A model generated the notes under the pieces. It was not told the origin of the DNA, did no database searches, and saw only the letters and a list, made by a program, of their open reading frames with translations. A stretch of DNA of 64,000 nt from Gemmatimonadota bacterium. GTDB lineage: Bacteria; Gemmatimonadota; Gemmatimonadetes; Palauibacterales; Palauibacteraceae. This document shows positions 1-8,053 of the stretch, piece after piece (the stretch's first letter is position 1; each line of letters opens with the position of its first letter). Made by a program: the position numbers and the translations under genes. The stretch lies in contig JAMJQL010000075.1 of the NCBI GenBank assembly GCA_023554245.1, positions 1-64,000 of the forward strand, written 5' to 3'.

Positions 1-189
1 CGAGTCCCTCCTCCGGCATCAGGACTTGAGGGTAGTTCGCGGGCTGACGCCCGCTCAATGTCGCCCGCTGGCGCGGCCGACGGCGAGTCCCTCCTCCGGC
101 ATCAGGACTTGAGGGTAGTTCGCGGGCTGACGCCCGCTCAATGTCGCCCGCTGGCGCGGCCGACGGCGAGTCCCTCCTCCGGCATCAGG
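1..189. repeat. 83-bp perfect tandem repeat, at least 2.3 copies
   Basis: Two identical 83-bp units lie at 1-83 and 84-166, and the first 23 bases of a third at 167-189, after which the sequence diverges. The array is cut by the window edge, so its true length is unknown. Each unit contains a short perfect hairpin (GCGGGC-TGAC-GCCCGC, first copy 38-53) and a second GCCCGC that could compete for the same arm. The unit length is not a multiple of three, so the array does not encode a repeating peptide. The absence of any mismatch points to recent amplification, gene conversion or an assembly artefact. It does not look like a CRISPR array because there are no variable spacers. Confidence 0.9.
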
Positions 190-361
190 CCCCGAGCAAC
201 ACCCGAGCACGCGCGCCGAGGACCTTCCGAACCCTGTACCCGGACTGGACCCAGGCAAGACTGAGAACGGCGAGTATCAGGAGGGGTTCTTGCCCTCCGA
301 TCCCCACGGCGATCAGCTCCGCCGACAGCAGGTTGAAAGCGATTGCCGTTCGGGTGCTCAT
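185..361 (-). CDS. possible small membrane protein, unrecognised
   Basis: This 58-residue frame starts at ATG 361 and ends at 185, at the edge of the tandem repeat. It has one likely membrane segment (around residues 7-38, rich in Leu, Ile, Val and Ala), followed by a basic, Arg-rich tail. Codon third positions are mostly G or C, as in the neighbouring real genes. A G-rich stretch lies about 12 bases upstream and could act as a weak ribosome binding site; an in-frame TTG lies 12 bases further upstream. I do not recognise a family. It could equally be a chance frame in an intergenic region, and support is weak. Confidence 0.3.
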   Translation of the reverse strand: MSTRTAIAFNLLSAELIAVGIGGQEPLLILAVLSLAWVQSGYRVRKVLGARARVLLGA

Positions 362-945
362 ACCGGTTTCCAATCCCCCCCGGGTACGTTCTCGATCGTT
401 TGCCTCGCTCCAACTCCGCTACTCTCAACCCGTTCGGACCAACGTGTCAACTTCTGTGGTGCGATACCCGCCGGGGGAAGAGACGTTCGGATTGTCACGA
501 AATCGCGTGCCCGCGCGTTCTACTATCGGGCGACATGGCTTCTTGTGCCTAAGGCGCATGCGGCGGGTCGCCCGCCCCTCTCCTGGTCGAAGTGGGCGTC
601 CAGAGCGCTCCCGCGCTGAGGTCTCAGCCTCGGTTCGGGGGCGCTGGACACATCTGGACGGCAACCGACGATGGTCCTGCAGGGTCGCATCTCCCGATCC
701 GAGGTTGACTTCCGCGGCTCATCGGGTATCTTCCGCGCCGGAAACGCCATGCAGGCTAAAGGGGAGTGACGTCCAGACCTCCGGTTCCGCCGGGGGGCTC
801 ATTGTTTGAGGGACTGTCCAGCGCGAGGTGCGCCCCCCATGGTGCTTCTGTCGGCTGCTGGCCGGCGTGCGGGAACGGACTCGATCGTGGCGCGATAGCG
901 TCGGTCGGGTTTCGCTCTCAGGATCTAAGCAGGAGAAGGACTTCG
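362..945. other. intergenic stretch without recognisable gene
   Basis: Frames through this stretch on both strands are Arg- and Pro-rich, have no ribosome binding site and resemble no known family. A TTGACA hexamer on the minus strand at 445-450 has no convincing -10 partner. The last 150 or so bases presumably hold the promoter and 5' leader of the cold-shock gene, but I cannot point to a clear promoter. Confidence 0.5.
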
Positions 946-1158
946 ATGTCGCGTCTGCAGGGAACCGTGAAGTGGTTCAACAACGAGAAGGGTTTCGGGT
1001 TCGTTTCGTTCGACGATGGTGCGCGTGACGCCTTCGTCCATTTTTCCGAAATTCAGTCTGAGGGCTTCCGCACGCTTGAGGAAGGCGATCAGGTCGAGTT
1101 CGATCTCGCCGAGGAAGGCCGCGGTCCTAAGGCCAAGAACGTCGTAAAAATCGTCTGA
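946..1158 (+). CDS. cspA: cold-shock domain protein (CspA family)
   Basis: This 70-residue protein is a single cold-shock domain, an OB-fold that binds single-stranded RNA and DNA and acts as an RNA chaperone in the cytoplasm. The RNP1 motif KGFGFV lies at residues 15-20 and the RNP2 motif AFVHF at 29-33, with the conserved GTVKWFN start at 6-12. Length matches the family. ATG 946 is chosen because AGGAG lies about 10 bases upstream and the protein then begins exactly where family members do; the open frame extends upstream but with unrelated sequence. It stands alone, followed by a GC-rich hairpin. Whether it is cold-induced cannot be told from sequence. Confidence 0.95.
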   Translation: MSRLQGTVKWFNNEKGFGFVSFDDGARDAFVHFSEIQSEGFRTLEEGDQVEFDLAEEGRGPKAKNVVKIV

Positions 1159-1187
1159 CCCACCGGGTCGGACATTCGCGACACTGA

Positions 1188-1217
1188 GGGGGAGGTCTCG
1201 TTCTGCGGGGCCTCCCC
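1188..1217 (+). terminator. GC-rich hairpin after cspA
   Basis: GGGGAGG (1189-1195) pairs with CCTCCCC (1211-1217) 30 bases after the cspA stop codon. No T-run follows, so it may act as a Rho-assisted terminator or a 3'-end stabiliser. Confidence 0.4.
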
Positions 1218-1323
1218 TGTCGCACATCATGAGGTGGTGAATGCAGGGCGACCCGATCTGCGCTCTCGTGCGCGTCGAGTTGCGGCGCCGGGCGTGGCCG
1301 CCAACTTCGGGCTAGATTGCTCC

Positions 1324-2232
1324 ATGCGGAGGAGCTTCGCTTCGAAGAAGAGGGTGCGGTCGCATGGTCGCGGTCTCCAGGCGATCCGGATTCTGGCCAC
1401 GACGTTGCTGGCCGTGTCGATCGCCTGCGTCCCGGAGCCCGACGGTCAGTCCGAACAGGTCGAGCAGCTTCCCGTGATCGCCGTATCAGTCCTGCCTCTG
1501 GCGGGAATCGTCGACCAGATAGTTCCGGAAGATGCAGCGACGATCGAAGTTCTCGTGCCTCCCGGGACGTCTCCCCACGCCTTCGAACCGGGAATCGGTC
1601 AGCTCACGGTGATCGAGGGAGCCGACCTGGTGGTCGAGTTGGGCCATCCGGCCTTCCGGTGGGAGCGCGCATGGCTGGATGGTCTGCTTGCCAGCACCGA
1701 GGCCGTGCGGATACGGCTGGCCGAGGTCTGCGTGTTCGAGGAAGATGATCCACACATATGGCTCGATACGGATTGCCTGCGGAGCATGGCACGTAAGACA
1801 GCGACCGCCATGGGCGAGCTGATGCCGGAGCGGCTAACCGAGATCGAGAGCCGGCGCGTCGCCTTCGAAGAGGCGATCGGCGCCGCAGACCGATCGGTAT
1901 CCCGATCCATTTCCGACGCGGGCAGCCGGAGCTTCCTGGTCCAGCATCCGGCATGGGGTTACTTCGCCCGTGCCCATGGGTTGGAGCAGCTCTCGATTCT
2001 CTCGCACGGAAGTGGCGATCGGGGATCTGTGCGCCTGGCCCGTGTTATCGACGCAGCGAGAGCGGACGGAATCGCGACGGTGATCGTCCAGCCTCAGGTC
2101 AATCAGGAGGCGGCGCAGCTGGTAGCCGACGAAATCGGAGCGACGGTTCGTGAGGTAGACCCGTTGATGCGGAATCCGCTCGAGTCGCTGGAGGCGATGG
2201 CCGCGGCATTGCTTGGGGACGTCCGGAGATGA
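1324..2232 (+). CDS. znuA: metal ABC transporter substrate-binding lipoprotein (ZnuA-like)
   Basis: This 302-residue protein captures Zn2+ (possibly Mn2+) outside the inner membrane and delivers it to the ZnuBC importer. It starts with a basic region, a hydrophobic signal (about residues 20-34) and a lipobox with Cys35, so it is probably lipid-anchored. Likely metal ligands are His85 (SPHAFEP), His144 (DPHIWLD), His208 (VQHPAWGYFA) and the Asp of VREVDPL near the C-terminus, the usual cluster A-I layout. The His-rich loop of many ZnuA proteins is absent. ATG 1324 is preferred because upstream in-frame sequence is unlike a signal peptide. Its stop is followed directly by the ATPase gene. No Zur box was recognised. 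Confidence 0.85.
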   Translation: MRRSFASKKRVRSHGRGLQAIRILATTLLAVSIACVPEPDGQSEQVEQLPVIAVSVLPLAGIVDQIVPEDAATIEVLVPPGTSPHAFEPGIGQLTVIEGADLVVELGHPAFRWERAWLDGLLASTEAVRIRLAEVCVFEEDDPHIWLDTDCLRSMARKTATAMGELMPERLTEIESRRVAFEEAIGAADRSVSRSISDAGSRSFLVQHPAWGYFARAHGLEQLSILSHGSGDRGSVRLARVIDAARADGIATVIVQPQVNQEAAQLVADEIGATVREVDPLMRNPLESLEAMAAALLGDVRR

Positions 2233-2272
2233 TGGAACTGTCGGAATGCGGCCGCCGCAGGCCCGGGTCGAC

Positions 2273-3037
2273 ATGAGCTCTCCATTGATTCAGCTGACCG
2301 GGGTCAGCGTGGCACAGGGAGACTCGATCGTCCTCCAGGATATCGACTTCGAACTCCGCACGGGCGACTACGTCGGGATTATCGGCCCGAACGCGGGCGG
2401 CAAGACCACGCTGCTCAAGGTGATGCTCGGTCTGGTCCGTCCACAGCGGGGTCAGGTGCTGGCATTCGGCGCCCCACCCCGTGAGGCACGCGGCAGGATC
2501 GGATACGTGCCCCAGTATGCGAGGTTCGATGCCGACTTCCCGATCAGCGTGGCGGAAATGGTTGGCATCGGCCGGTTGGGTAGACGCGACCGCCGTCGAG
2601 ACCGGACCGCGGATCGGATCAGCGTCGAGCGTGCGCTGACTCGGCTGGAACTGGCTGGCGTGGCCGACGTCCAGGTGGGCGAGCTTTCCGGTGGGCAGCT
2701 GCAGCGCGCGCTGATCGCCAGGGCTCTCGTCTCCGAGCCGGAGGTTCTGCTCCTCGACGAGCCCACTGCCAGTCTCGATACGCCGATCGGACGCTCTGTT
2801 TACGACCTGCTCGAAGAATTGGCGCGAGACATACCGATCGTTCTGGTGTCGCACGATATCGGTGTAATATCGCGGACGGTGCGGACGATCGCCTGCCTCA
2901 ACGTGAGGCTGCATTACCACCGGTCCCGTGAACTGACTCCGGAGATGGTGGAGGCGGTCTACGGATGTCCGGTGGATCTCGTGGCTCACGGTGTTCCACA
3001 TCGGGTGTTCGAGACCCACACCGAAGCTGACGCGTGA
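2273..3037 (+). CDS. znuC: metal ABC transporter ATP-binding protein (ZnuC-like)
   Basis: This 254-residue cytoplasmic ATPase powers the ZnuABC-type metal importer. It has Walker A GPNAGGKT at residues 38-45, Q-loop Gln81, signature LSGGQ at 138-142, Walker B leading into DEPTASLD near 158-169, and the H-loop His at 194. ATG 2273 gives the normal N-terminus. Earlier in-frame starts exist (TTG 2213, ATG 2246), which would allow overlap with znuA and translational coupling. It is followed by the permease gene, whose start lies 13 bases after this stop. Zinc specificity is inferred from the family; manganese importers of the same class look alike. Confidence 0.88.
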   Translation: MSSPLIQLTGVSVAQGDSIVLQDIDFELRTGDYVGIIGPNAGGKTTLLKVMLGLVRPQRGQVLAFGAPPREARGRIGYVPQYARFDADFPISVAEMVGIGRLGRRDRRRDRTADRISVERALTRLELAGVADVQVGELSGGQLQRALIARALVSEPEVLLLDEPTASLDTPIGRSVYDLLEELARDIPIVLVSHDIGVISRTVRTIACLNVRLHYHRSRELTPEMVEAVYGCPVDLVAHGVPHRVFETHTEADA

Positions 3038-3050
3038 AGGCGAGCCGGGG

Positions 3051-3902
3051 ATGATCGGGGAAGCGCTCTCGTACCCGTTCTTTCAGCGGGCCCTGGTTGC
3101 GGGCCTTCTCGCTTCGGTGGCGTGCGGGGTGGTGGGCAGTCTGGTGGTGGTTCGCCGGATCGCTTCGATATCGGGCGGGCTATCGCACGCTGCGTTCGGC
3201 GGAGTCGGCCTCGGGTTTCTGGCGGGATTCGACCCGCTCCTCGGAGCGCTCGGATTCGGGGTGGCCTCGGCTCTCGGAATTGGCGTGGCCGAGCTGCGAC
3301 TCCGGCAGGGGCTGGACACGCTGATCGCCATGATCTGGGCCGTGGGCATGGCGATGGGCATCATATTCGTGTCCCTCGCACCGGGCGACCCGCCCGACCT
3401 GCTCGGCTATCTGTTCGGGAACATCCTGCTCGTAAATCCGCAGTACATACTCCTCGTGCTGGTCCTCGATCTCCTCATCGTCGGCGTGGTCGCGACCTTG
3501 TTTCGGAAGCTGCGCGCCATTTCGTTCGATGGGGAGTTCGCGTGGGTGATCGGTGTGCCTGTTGGGCCTCTTTTCCTCCTTCTTCTGACCCTGGTCGCGC
3601 TTACCGTCGTGATCCTGATCCGGGTTGTGGGCGTGATCCTCGTCATCGCGCTGCTCACCATCCCGGCAGCGATCGCGCGGCACTGGACCGACCATCTCTC
3701 GCGAATGATGTTGATGGCGACGGCGATCGGCGCGACTTCCATCGCCCTGGGCCTGTTCCTGACCTTCGGGCTCTCGATGGGCCCCGGCATCGACCTTCCC
3801 ACGGGACCTGCCATCATCCTGCTCACGGCGATCCTGTTCGGTCTGTCTGCCGCCGGCAGATACGTGATTGCGCGAGGCCGAAGTCCAGGGGGAGTTGACT
3901 GA
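3051..3902 (+). CDS. znuB: metal ABC transporter permease (ZnuB / ABC-3 family)
   Basis: This 283-residue polytopic inner-membrane protein forms the channel of the metal importer. It shows repeated hydrophobic segments along its length (roughly eight to nine) and the family signature region SGGLSHAAFGGVGLG near residues 41-55. Length is normal for ABC-3 permeases. ATG 3051 is chosen because the frame upstream lies inside znuC and has no membrane character. It is the last gene of the znuA-znuC-znuB unit. The following gene starts 85 bases downstream and has an unrelated efflux function. Confidence 0.88.
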   Translation: MIGEALSYPFFQRALVAGLLASVACGVVGSLVVVRRIASISGGLSHAAFGGVGLGFLAGFDPLLGALGFGVASALGIGVAELRLRQGLDTLIAMIWAVGMAMGIIFVSLAPGDPPDLLGYLFGNILLVNPQYILLVLVLDLLIVGVVATLFRKLRAISFDGEFAWVIGVPVGPLFLLLLTLVALTVVILIRVVGVILVIALLTIPAAIARHWTDHLSRMMLMATAIGATSIALGLFLTFGLSMGPGIDLPTGPAIILLTAILFGLSAAGRYVIARGRSPGGVD

Positions 3903-3987
3903 AACTCCGCGACGCGTGGAGGCGTAGAGTGCACCGGTGACGTTCTCAGGAGCCGGCGCAGAGCGGCAGGCGGGAAAGGCACGGGAG

Positions 3988-5085
3988 ATGAAGCGGAAGA
4001 CCAAGGTGTGGATGGGCGTGCTCGGTGGTGTCGCACTCGTCGGGGCTGCCGGTACGGTGATGGCGCTTCGCGGAAACGATGGGAGCTCCGAGCACCGCAC
4101 CGTCGAGGTTCGCAGGGATTCGCTCGTCCAGAAGGCCCTCGCCGTAGGCAACATCGAGCCCGACGTCGAGATCGCGGTCAAATCCCAGATCTCGGGCGTG
4201 GTCCGGAAGCTCTTCATCGATGAGGGTGCTTTCGTCAAATCCGGGGAACCTCTCCTCGAGGTAGCTCCGAATCCGACACCGATCGAACTGGCCGACTCGA
4301 AACGACAGGTCGAGCTCCGCGAAATCGAACTCACCAACCTGCGGAAGGACCTCGACAGGAAGCGGGAGCTTCGGGCACGCGAATTCATCACCCAGGAGGA
4401 GCTCGAGCGAGCCGAACGCGATTACGAGCAGTCCGTCGTCCAGGTCCAGATGGCGAAGGAACGGGTGGCTCTGATGGAGAAGGGCAGCGTGCGGATCGGA
4501 AGCCGAAACATCGAAGGCGTGATTCGTTCGCCGATCGATGGTTTCGTGCTCGAGGCCCTCGTGGAGCAAGGCGATCCGGTCGTCCCCCTTTCGAATTTCC
4601 AGGAGGGAACGGTTCTGATCACCATGGCGGAGATGAGCGATCTCATCTTCCGCGGAACGGTGGATGAGATCGACGTAGGGAAGTTGAGTGAGGGCATGCC
4701 GGCGTCGATCAAGATCGGGGCGTTGCCGGATGCCAGGGTCGAGGGTGAGGTCTATGCGATCTCGCTCAAAGCACGGACCGATGACAACGCCACGGTCTTC
4801 CCGATCGAGATTGCGCTCACCGACGTCGAAGGCGTGACCCTGCGTGCGGGGTACTCGGCCAATGCCGACATCATCATCGATCGACGGCAGGATGTTCTCG
4901 TGATCCCCGAGCGGCTCGTGCGGTTCGAAGATGACGTGGCCAGGGTCACGGTCCTGCTTCCGGACGGCTCGACGGTCGACCGCGAGATTCGCACGGGACT
5001 CAGCGACGCGATCCACGTCGAGGTCGTCGAAGGACTGGAAGAGGGCGAGAAGATCGTCGAGGCTCCACCGCGCGAGATCTCCTGA
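3988..5085 (+). CDS. efflux membrane-fusion protein (HlyD/MacA-type periplasmic adaptor)
   Basis: This 365-residue protein has one N-terminal membrane segment (residues 8-26) and then the standard adaptor order: a lipoyl/barrel-sandwich half near residues 50-85, a charged coiled-coil hairpin at about 95-155, the second lipoyl half (SPIDGFVLEALVEQGDPV), a beta-barrel domain and a membrane-proximal domain. Such adaptors bridge an inner-membrane transporter to an outer-membrane channel. The start ATG 3988 is preceded by GGGAG. Two FtsX-type permeases follow within 19 and 14 bases, which suggests a MacAB-like or lipoprotein/peptide exporter. Substrate is unknown. No outer-membrane TolC-type gene is in the window. 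Confidence 0.85.
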   Translation: MKRKTKVWMGVLGGVALVGAAGTVMALRGNDGSSEHRTVEVRRDSLVQKALAVGNIEPDVEIAVKSQISGVVRKLFIDEGAFVKSGEPLLEVAPNPTPIELADSKRQVELREIELTNLRKDLDRKRELRAREFITQEELERAERDYEQSVVQVQMAKERVALMEKGSVRIGSRNIEGVIRSPIDGFVLEALVEQGDPVVPLSNFQEGTVLITMAEMSDLIFRGTVDEIDVGKLSEGMPASIKIGALPDARVEGEVYAISLKARTDDNATVFPIEIALTDVEGVTLRAGYSANADIIIDRRQDVLVIPERLVRFEDDVARVTVLLPDGSTVDREIRTGLSDAIHVEVVEGLEEGEKIVEAPPREIS

Positions 5086-5103
5086 GCAGGCGCGGATATC
5101 GCC

Positions 5104-6345
5104 ATGGGACGACTCCGCACCGTCGCTTCGGAATTCTGGAATGACGTGCGTGCCCAGAAGCTCAGGACCAGCCTGACGATTCTGGGGATCACCTGGGGCA
5201 CCGTGGCCGTAGTCGTCCTGCTCGCGTTCGGGACCGGCCTCGAGCGGGCCACCCTCAAGCGTTTTCACGGCCTGGGAGACCGCGTCGTCATGCTGTTCGG
5301 CGGCACGACGACCAAACCGTTCCAGGGCTTCCCGGATGGCCGTTCCATCCGTCTCACGGAGGATGACGCGCACATCCTGAAACAGCAGGTGCCGGAGATC
5401 GAGCGGATCAGCCCCGAGTTCAGTCGGCGGGGCACGCCGGTGAAGCACGGGCGGGCGATCATGAACCCGAACATCACCGGTTGCTGGCCCGACTACACCT
5501 TCATGCGCAACGTCATCCCGGACTTCGGTGGCCGATTCATCAACGAGGAGGACGTCGAGAAGCGGCGCCGGGTCGCGGTTCTTGGCGACCGGGTCCGTGA
5601 GATGCTGTTCGAGGGAGAATCCGGCGATGTGGTGGGTCGGCAGATCATGATCGGGGCGACCCCATTCACGATCGTCGGCGTGATGAAGCCGAAGAACCAG
5701 AGCTCCTCGTACAACTCGCGAGACCAGGACCGGGTGTTCATCCCCGCGAGCACGCACCGGGCGATGTTCGGGGATCGCTACGTGAACAACCTGGTCTACC
5801 AGACGGCCGATCCCGAGGCGTCGCAACGCGCCGAGGAGCAGGTCTACAAGGTGCTCGGCGGGAAGTACCGATTCGATCCGACCGACGAGGATGCGCTCGG
5901 CGTGTGGGACACCACCGAGTTCGAGAAGATGTTCAGCTATCTCTTCCTCGCCTTCAACGGCTTCTTCGCGATTGTCGGCAGCTTCACGCTCACGGTGGGC
6001 GGCATCGGAGTCGCGAACATCATGTACATCGTCGTGAAGGAGAGAACGAAGGAGATCGGGATCAAACGCTCGGTCGGAGCGAGGAAGGCGGATATTCTCC
6101 GGCAGTTCTTCCTCGAGAGCACTGCGATCGTGTTCGTCGGAGCGCTGATCGGCTTCGTACTCTCGCTCGGGGTGGTGAGACTGGTGCGCTTCGGTGACAT
6201 GGAGGAATTCATAGGAGTCCCGACGGTGTCTCCGGCCGTGGCGATCATCACGATGTCTCTGCTGGGTCTGATCGCCCTGTTCGCCGGTTGGTTCCCCGCC
6301 CGCAAGGCGGCGAACCTCGACCCGGTCGAGTGCTTGAGGCAGTAG
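5104..6345 (+). CDS. MacB/FtsX-type ABC transporter permease (first copy)
   Basis: This 413-residue inner-membrane protein has the MacB permease layout: one N-terminal membrane helix (about residues 20-42), a large periplasmic MacB-PCD domain, and three C-terminal helices (about 277-300, 330-350 and 370-395). The conserved cytoplasmic element ERTKEIGIKRSVGARK lies between helices two and three, and the protein ends in the typical PARKAANLDPVECLRQ. It lacks an ABC ATPase domain, so it must borrow one encoded elsewhere. It sits between the adaptor and a second, similar permease, and the two may form a heterodimer. Family members act in mechanotransmission-type export rather than channel transport. 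Confidence 0.88.
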   Translation: MGRLRTVASEFWNDVRAQKLRTSLTILGITWGTVAVVVLLAFGTGLERATLKRFHGLGDRVVMLFGGTTTKPFQGFPDGRSIRLTEDDAHILKQQVPEIERISPEFSRRGTPVKHGRAIMNPNITGCWPDYTFMRNVIPDFGGRFINEEDVEKRRRVAVLGDRVREMLFEGESGDVVGRQIMIGATPFTIVGVMKPKNQSSSYNSRDQDRVFIPASTHRAMFGDRYVNNLVYQTADPEASQRAEEQVYKVLGGKYRFDPTDEDALGVWDTTEFEKMFSYLFLAFNGFFAIVGSFTLTVGGIGVANIMYIVVKERTKEIGIKRSVGARKADILRQFFLESTAIVFVGALIGFVLSLGVVRLVRFGDMEEFIGVPTVSPAVAIITMSLLGLIALFAGWFPARKAANLDPVECLRQ

Positions 6346-6358
6346 GGAGGCGGGGACG

Positions 6359-7606
6359 ATGTGGCGGATTCTGCTGGAAGAGTTCTTCGGGGACCTCAGG
6401 GCCCAGAAGACCCGTGCGTTTCTCACCATGTTCGCGATTACCTGGGGCACGATCGCCATCGTGCTGCTGCTCGCGTTCGGGGAGGGCCTGAAACAGCAGA
6501 TCAGCACCGGTCTCCTCAATGCGGGCGAGAAGATCTTCATGACCTACGGCGGCGAGACGAGCAAGGAGTTCGAAGGTCTGCCGCGCGGTCGGCGTGTCCG
6601 CCTGACCGAGGAGGACATGGAGCTCGTCGTCCGGTCGGTCGACGACATCGACATGGCCAGTCCTTCGTACGGGCGCTGGGGCGTGACTCTCACCTACGGA
6701 GACGTGAAGACGACGACGTACATGGAAGGCGTGCATCCGGTGTTCTCGGAGCTGCGGAAGATGTATCCGAAGACCGGCGGTCGATTCATCAACGAGCGAG
6801 ACGTCGAGGAGCGCCGTCGGGTGCTGTTTCTCGGCGACTCGATCGCGTACCGGCTGTTCGGGGACGAGGATCCGATTGGAAAGACGCTCGATCTGGACGG
6901 TCTGCCGTTCACCGTCGTAGGCGTGATGCAGGGGAAGTTCCAGGACAGCATGAACAACGGTCCGGACGAGGAGCGTGCGATCATACCGGCATCGACGTTC
7001 AGGACGATCTATGGATACCGCTACGTGAACCACATCCTCTTCCACCCCCGCAGCAAGGAGCGGGCGGAGGAGACGAAGGCGGAGATCTTCCAGGTCCTCG
7101 GAGCAAAGTACCGGTTCGACCCGACCGACGAACGAGCGCTTCCGATGTGGGACTTCATCGAGAGCGAGAAGGAGACGCAGAAGATCGGTACCGGGATACA
7201 GATCTTCCTGGGAATGGTAGGTCTGTTCACCCTCCTGGTCGCCGGGGTCGGGATCGCGAACATCATGTACGTGGTGGTGAAGGAACGAACGCACGAGATC
7301 GGCGTGAAGCTGGCCGTGGGAGCGAGGAAGTCACACATCCGGAAGCAGTTCGTGTTCGAGGCCTTGCTGGTGTCGTTGATCGGAGGTCTGCTGGGGCTGG
7401 CCGTCTCGGTCGGTATCGTGACACTGGTCGACATGATTCCGACCGAAGGGAACCCGGCGATGAACTACATCGCGAATCCGAGGCTGTCGTGGCCGATCAC
7501 CCTCGGCTGCATGGGAATACTGATGGCGATCGGACTGGCGGCTGGATATCTCCCCGCACGAAAGGCGGCGGCAATCGATCCCGTGGAGTCTCTGCGGTAC
7601 GAGTGA
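6359..7606 (+). CDS. MacB/FtsX-type ABC transporter permease (second copy)
   Basis: This 415-residue protein is a diverged paralogue of the preceding permease. It shares the N-terminal stretch around TWGT, the periplasmic block with NERDVEERRRVLFLGD, the element KERTHEIGVKLAVGARK and the end PARKAAAIDPVESLRYE. Topology is the same: one helix, a large periplasmic domain, then three helices. ATG 6359 lies 14 bases after the upstream stop with GGGAGG ahead of it. The tandem pair suggests a heterodimeric transporter core arising by duplication. The ATPase partner is not in the window. Confidence 0.88.
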   Translation: MWRILLEEFFGDLRAQKTRAFLTMFAITWGTIAIVLLLAFGEGLKQQISTGLLNAGEKIFMTYGGETSKEFEGLPRGRRVRLTEEDMELVVRSVDDIDMASPSYGRWGVTLTYGDVKTTTYMEGVHPVFSELRKMYPKTGGRFINERDVEERRRVLFLGDSIAYRLFGDEDPIGKTLDLDGLPFTVVGVMQGKFQDSMNNGPDEERAIIPASTFRTIYGYRYVNHILFHPRSKERAEETKAEIFQVLGAKYRFDPTDERALPMWDFIESEKETQKIGTGIQIFLGMVGLFTLLVAGVGIANIMYVVVKERTHEIGVKLAVGARKSHIRKQFVFEALLVSLIGGLLGLAVSVGIVTLVDMIPTEGNPAMNYIANPRLSWPITLGCMGILMAIGLAAGYLPARKAAAIDPVESLRYE

Positions 7607-7688
7607 GTCTGAACTCGAACGGGAACATGGAACGTCCGGTCAGCCGCAGCGGTTGCCGGCATACGCCTGAACCAGGCGAGGAGGGGAA

Positions 7689-7988
7689 GTGGAGGAGTTC
7701 TTTTTCGCGATGATCCCGATCACGCTGTTTCTGACCGCGGGCGGCGTGCTCGTCCTGCGCCCGCTGACGAAGCGGCTGGGCCTGTTGATGGAATCGACCG
7801 CGCGCGCGAAGCAGGCAGGTGCTGTCGACCAGGAGCAGATGGCGCAGCTGAAGCTGATGGTGGAAACTCAGAACCTGAAGATCGAGCGGATGGAGCAGCA
7901 GATCGCCTTCACGGAATCTCTGCTGGAGGCTCGGACCGCAGGATTCCTTTCGGCTCGGTCCACCGGGGCACCGCCGCGCGAGATGTAG
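7689..7988 (+). CDS. small single-pass membrane protein with coiled coil, unrecognised
   Basis: This 99-residue protein starts at GTG 7689, preceded by a strong GAGGAGGGGA site. Residues 5-25 form one membrane helix. Residues 30-80 are charged and heptad-like (KLMVETQNLKIERMEQQI), typical of a coiled coil facing the cytoplasm. The layout recalls PspB-like or division-associated small proteins, but no diagnostic motif is present, so I assign no function. It follows the transporter genes by 82 bases and may be co-transcribed with them. Confidence 0.6.
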   Translation: MEEFFFAMIPITLFLTAGGVLVLRPLTKRLGLLMESTARAKQAGAVDQEQMAQLKLMVETQNLKIERMEQQIAFTESLLEARTAGFLSARSTGAPPREM

Positions 7989-8053
7989 GTTACCGGGCCG
8001 GCGTGCCAGCTTCCCGCGCGGCTCCCGTCGCCGCTCTTTGCCAGGCCCTGGGC

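Noticed and set aside
1-189. CRISPR array
   Set aside because: The units are directly adjacent with no variable spacers, and no cas genes are in the window.
3946-6540. Very long open frame on the minus strand opposite the adaptor and first permease
   Set aside because: It is the mirror of well-supported plus-strand genes in GC-rich codon phase; its sequence is Arg/His/Asp-rich, with no known domain or ribosome site.
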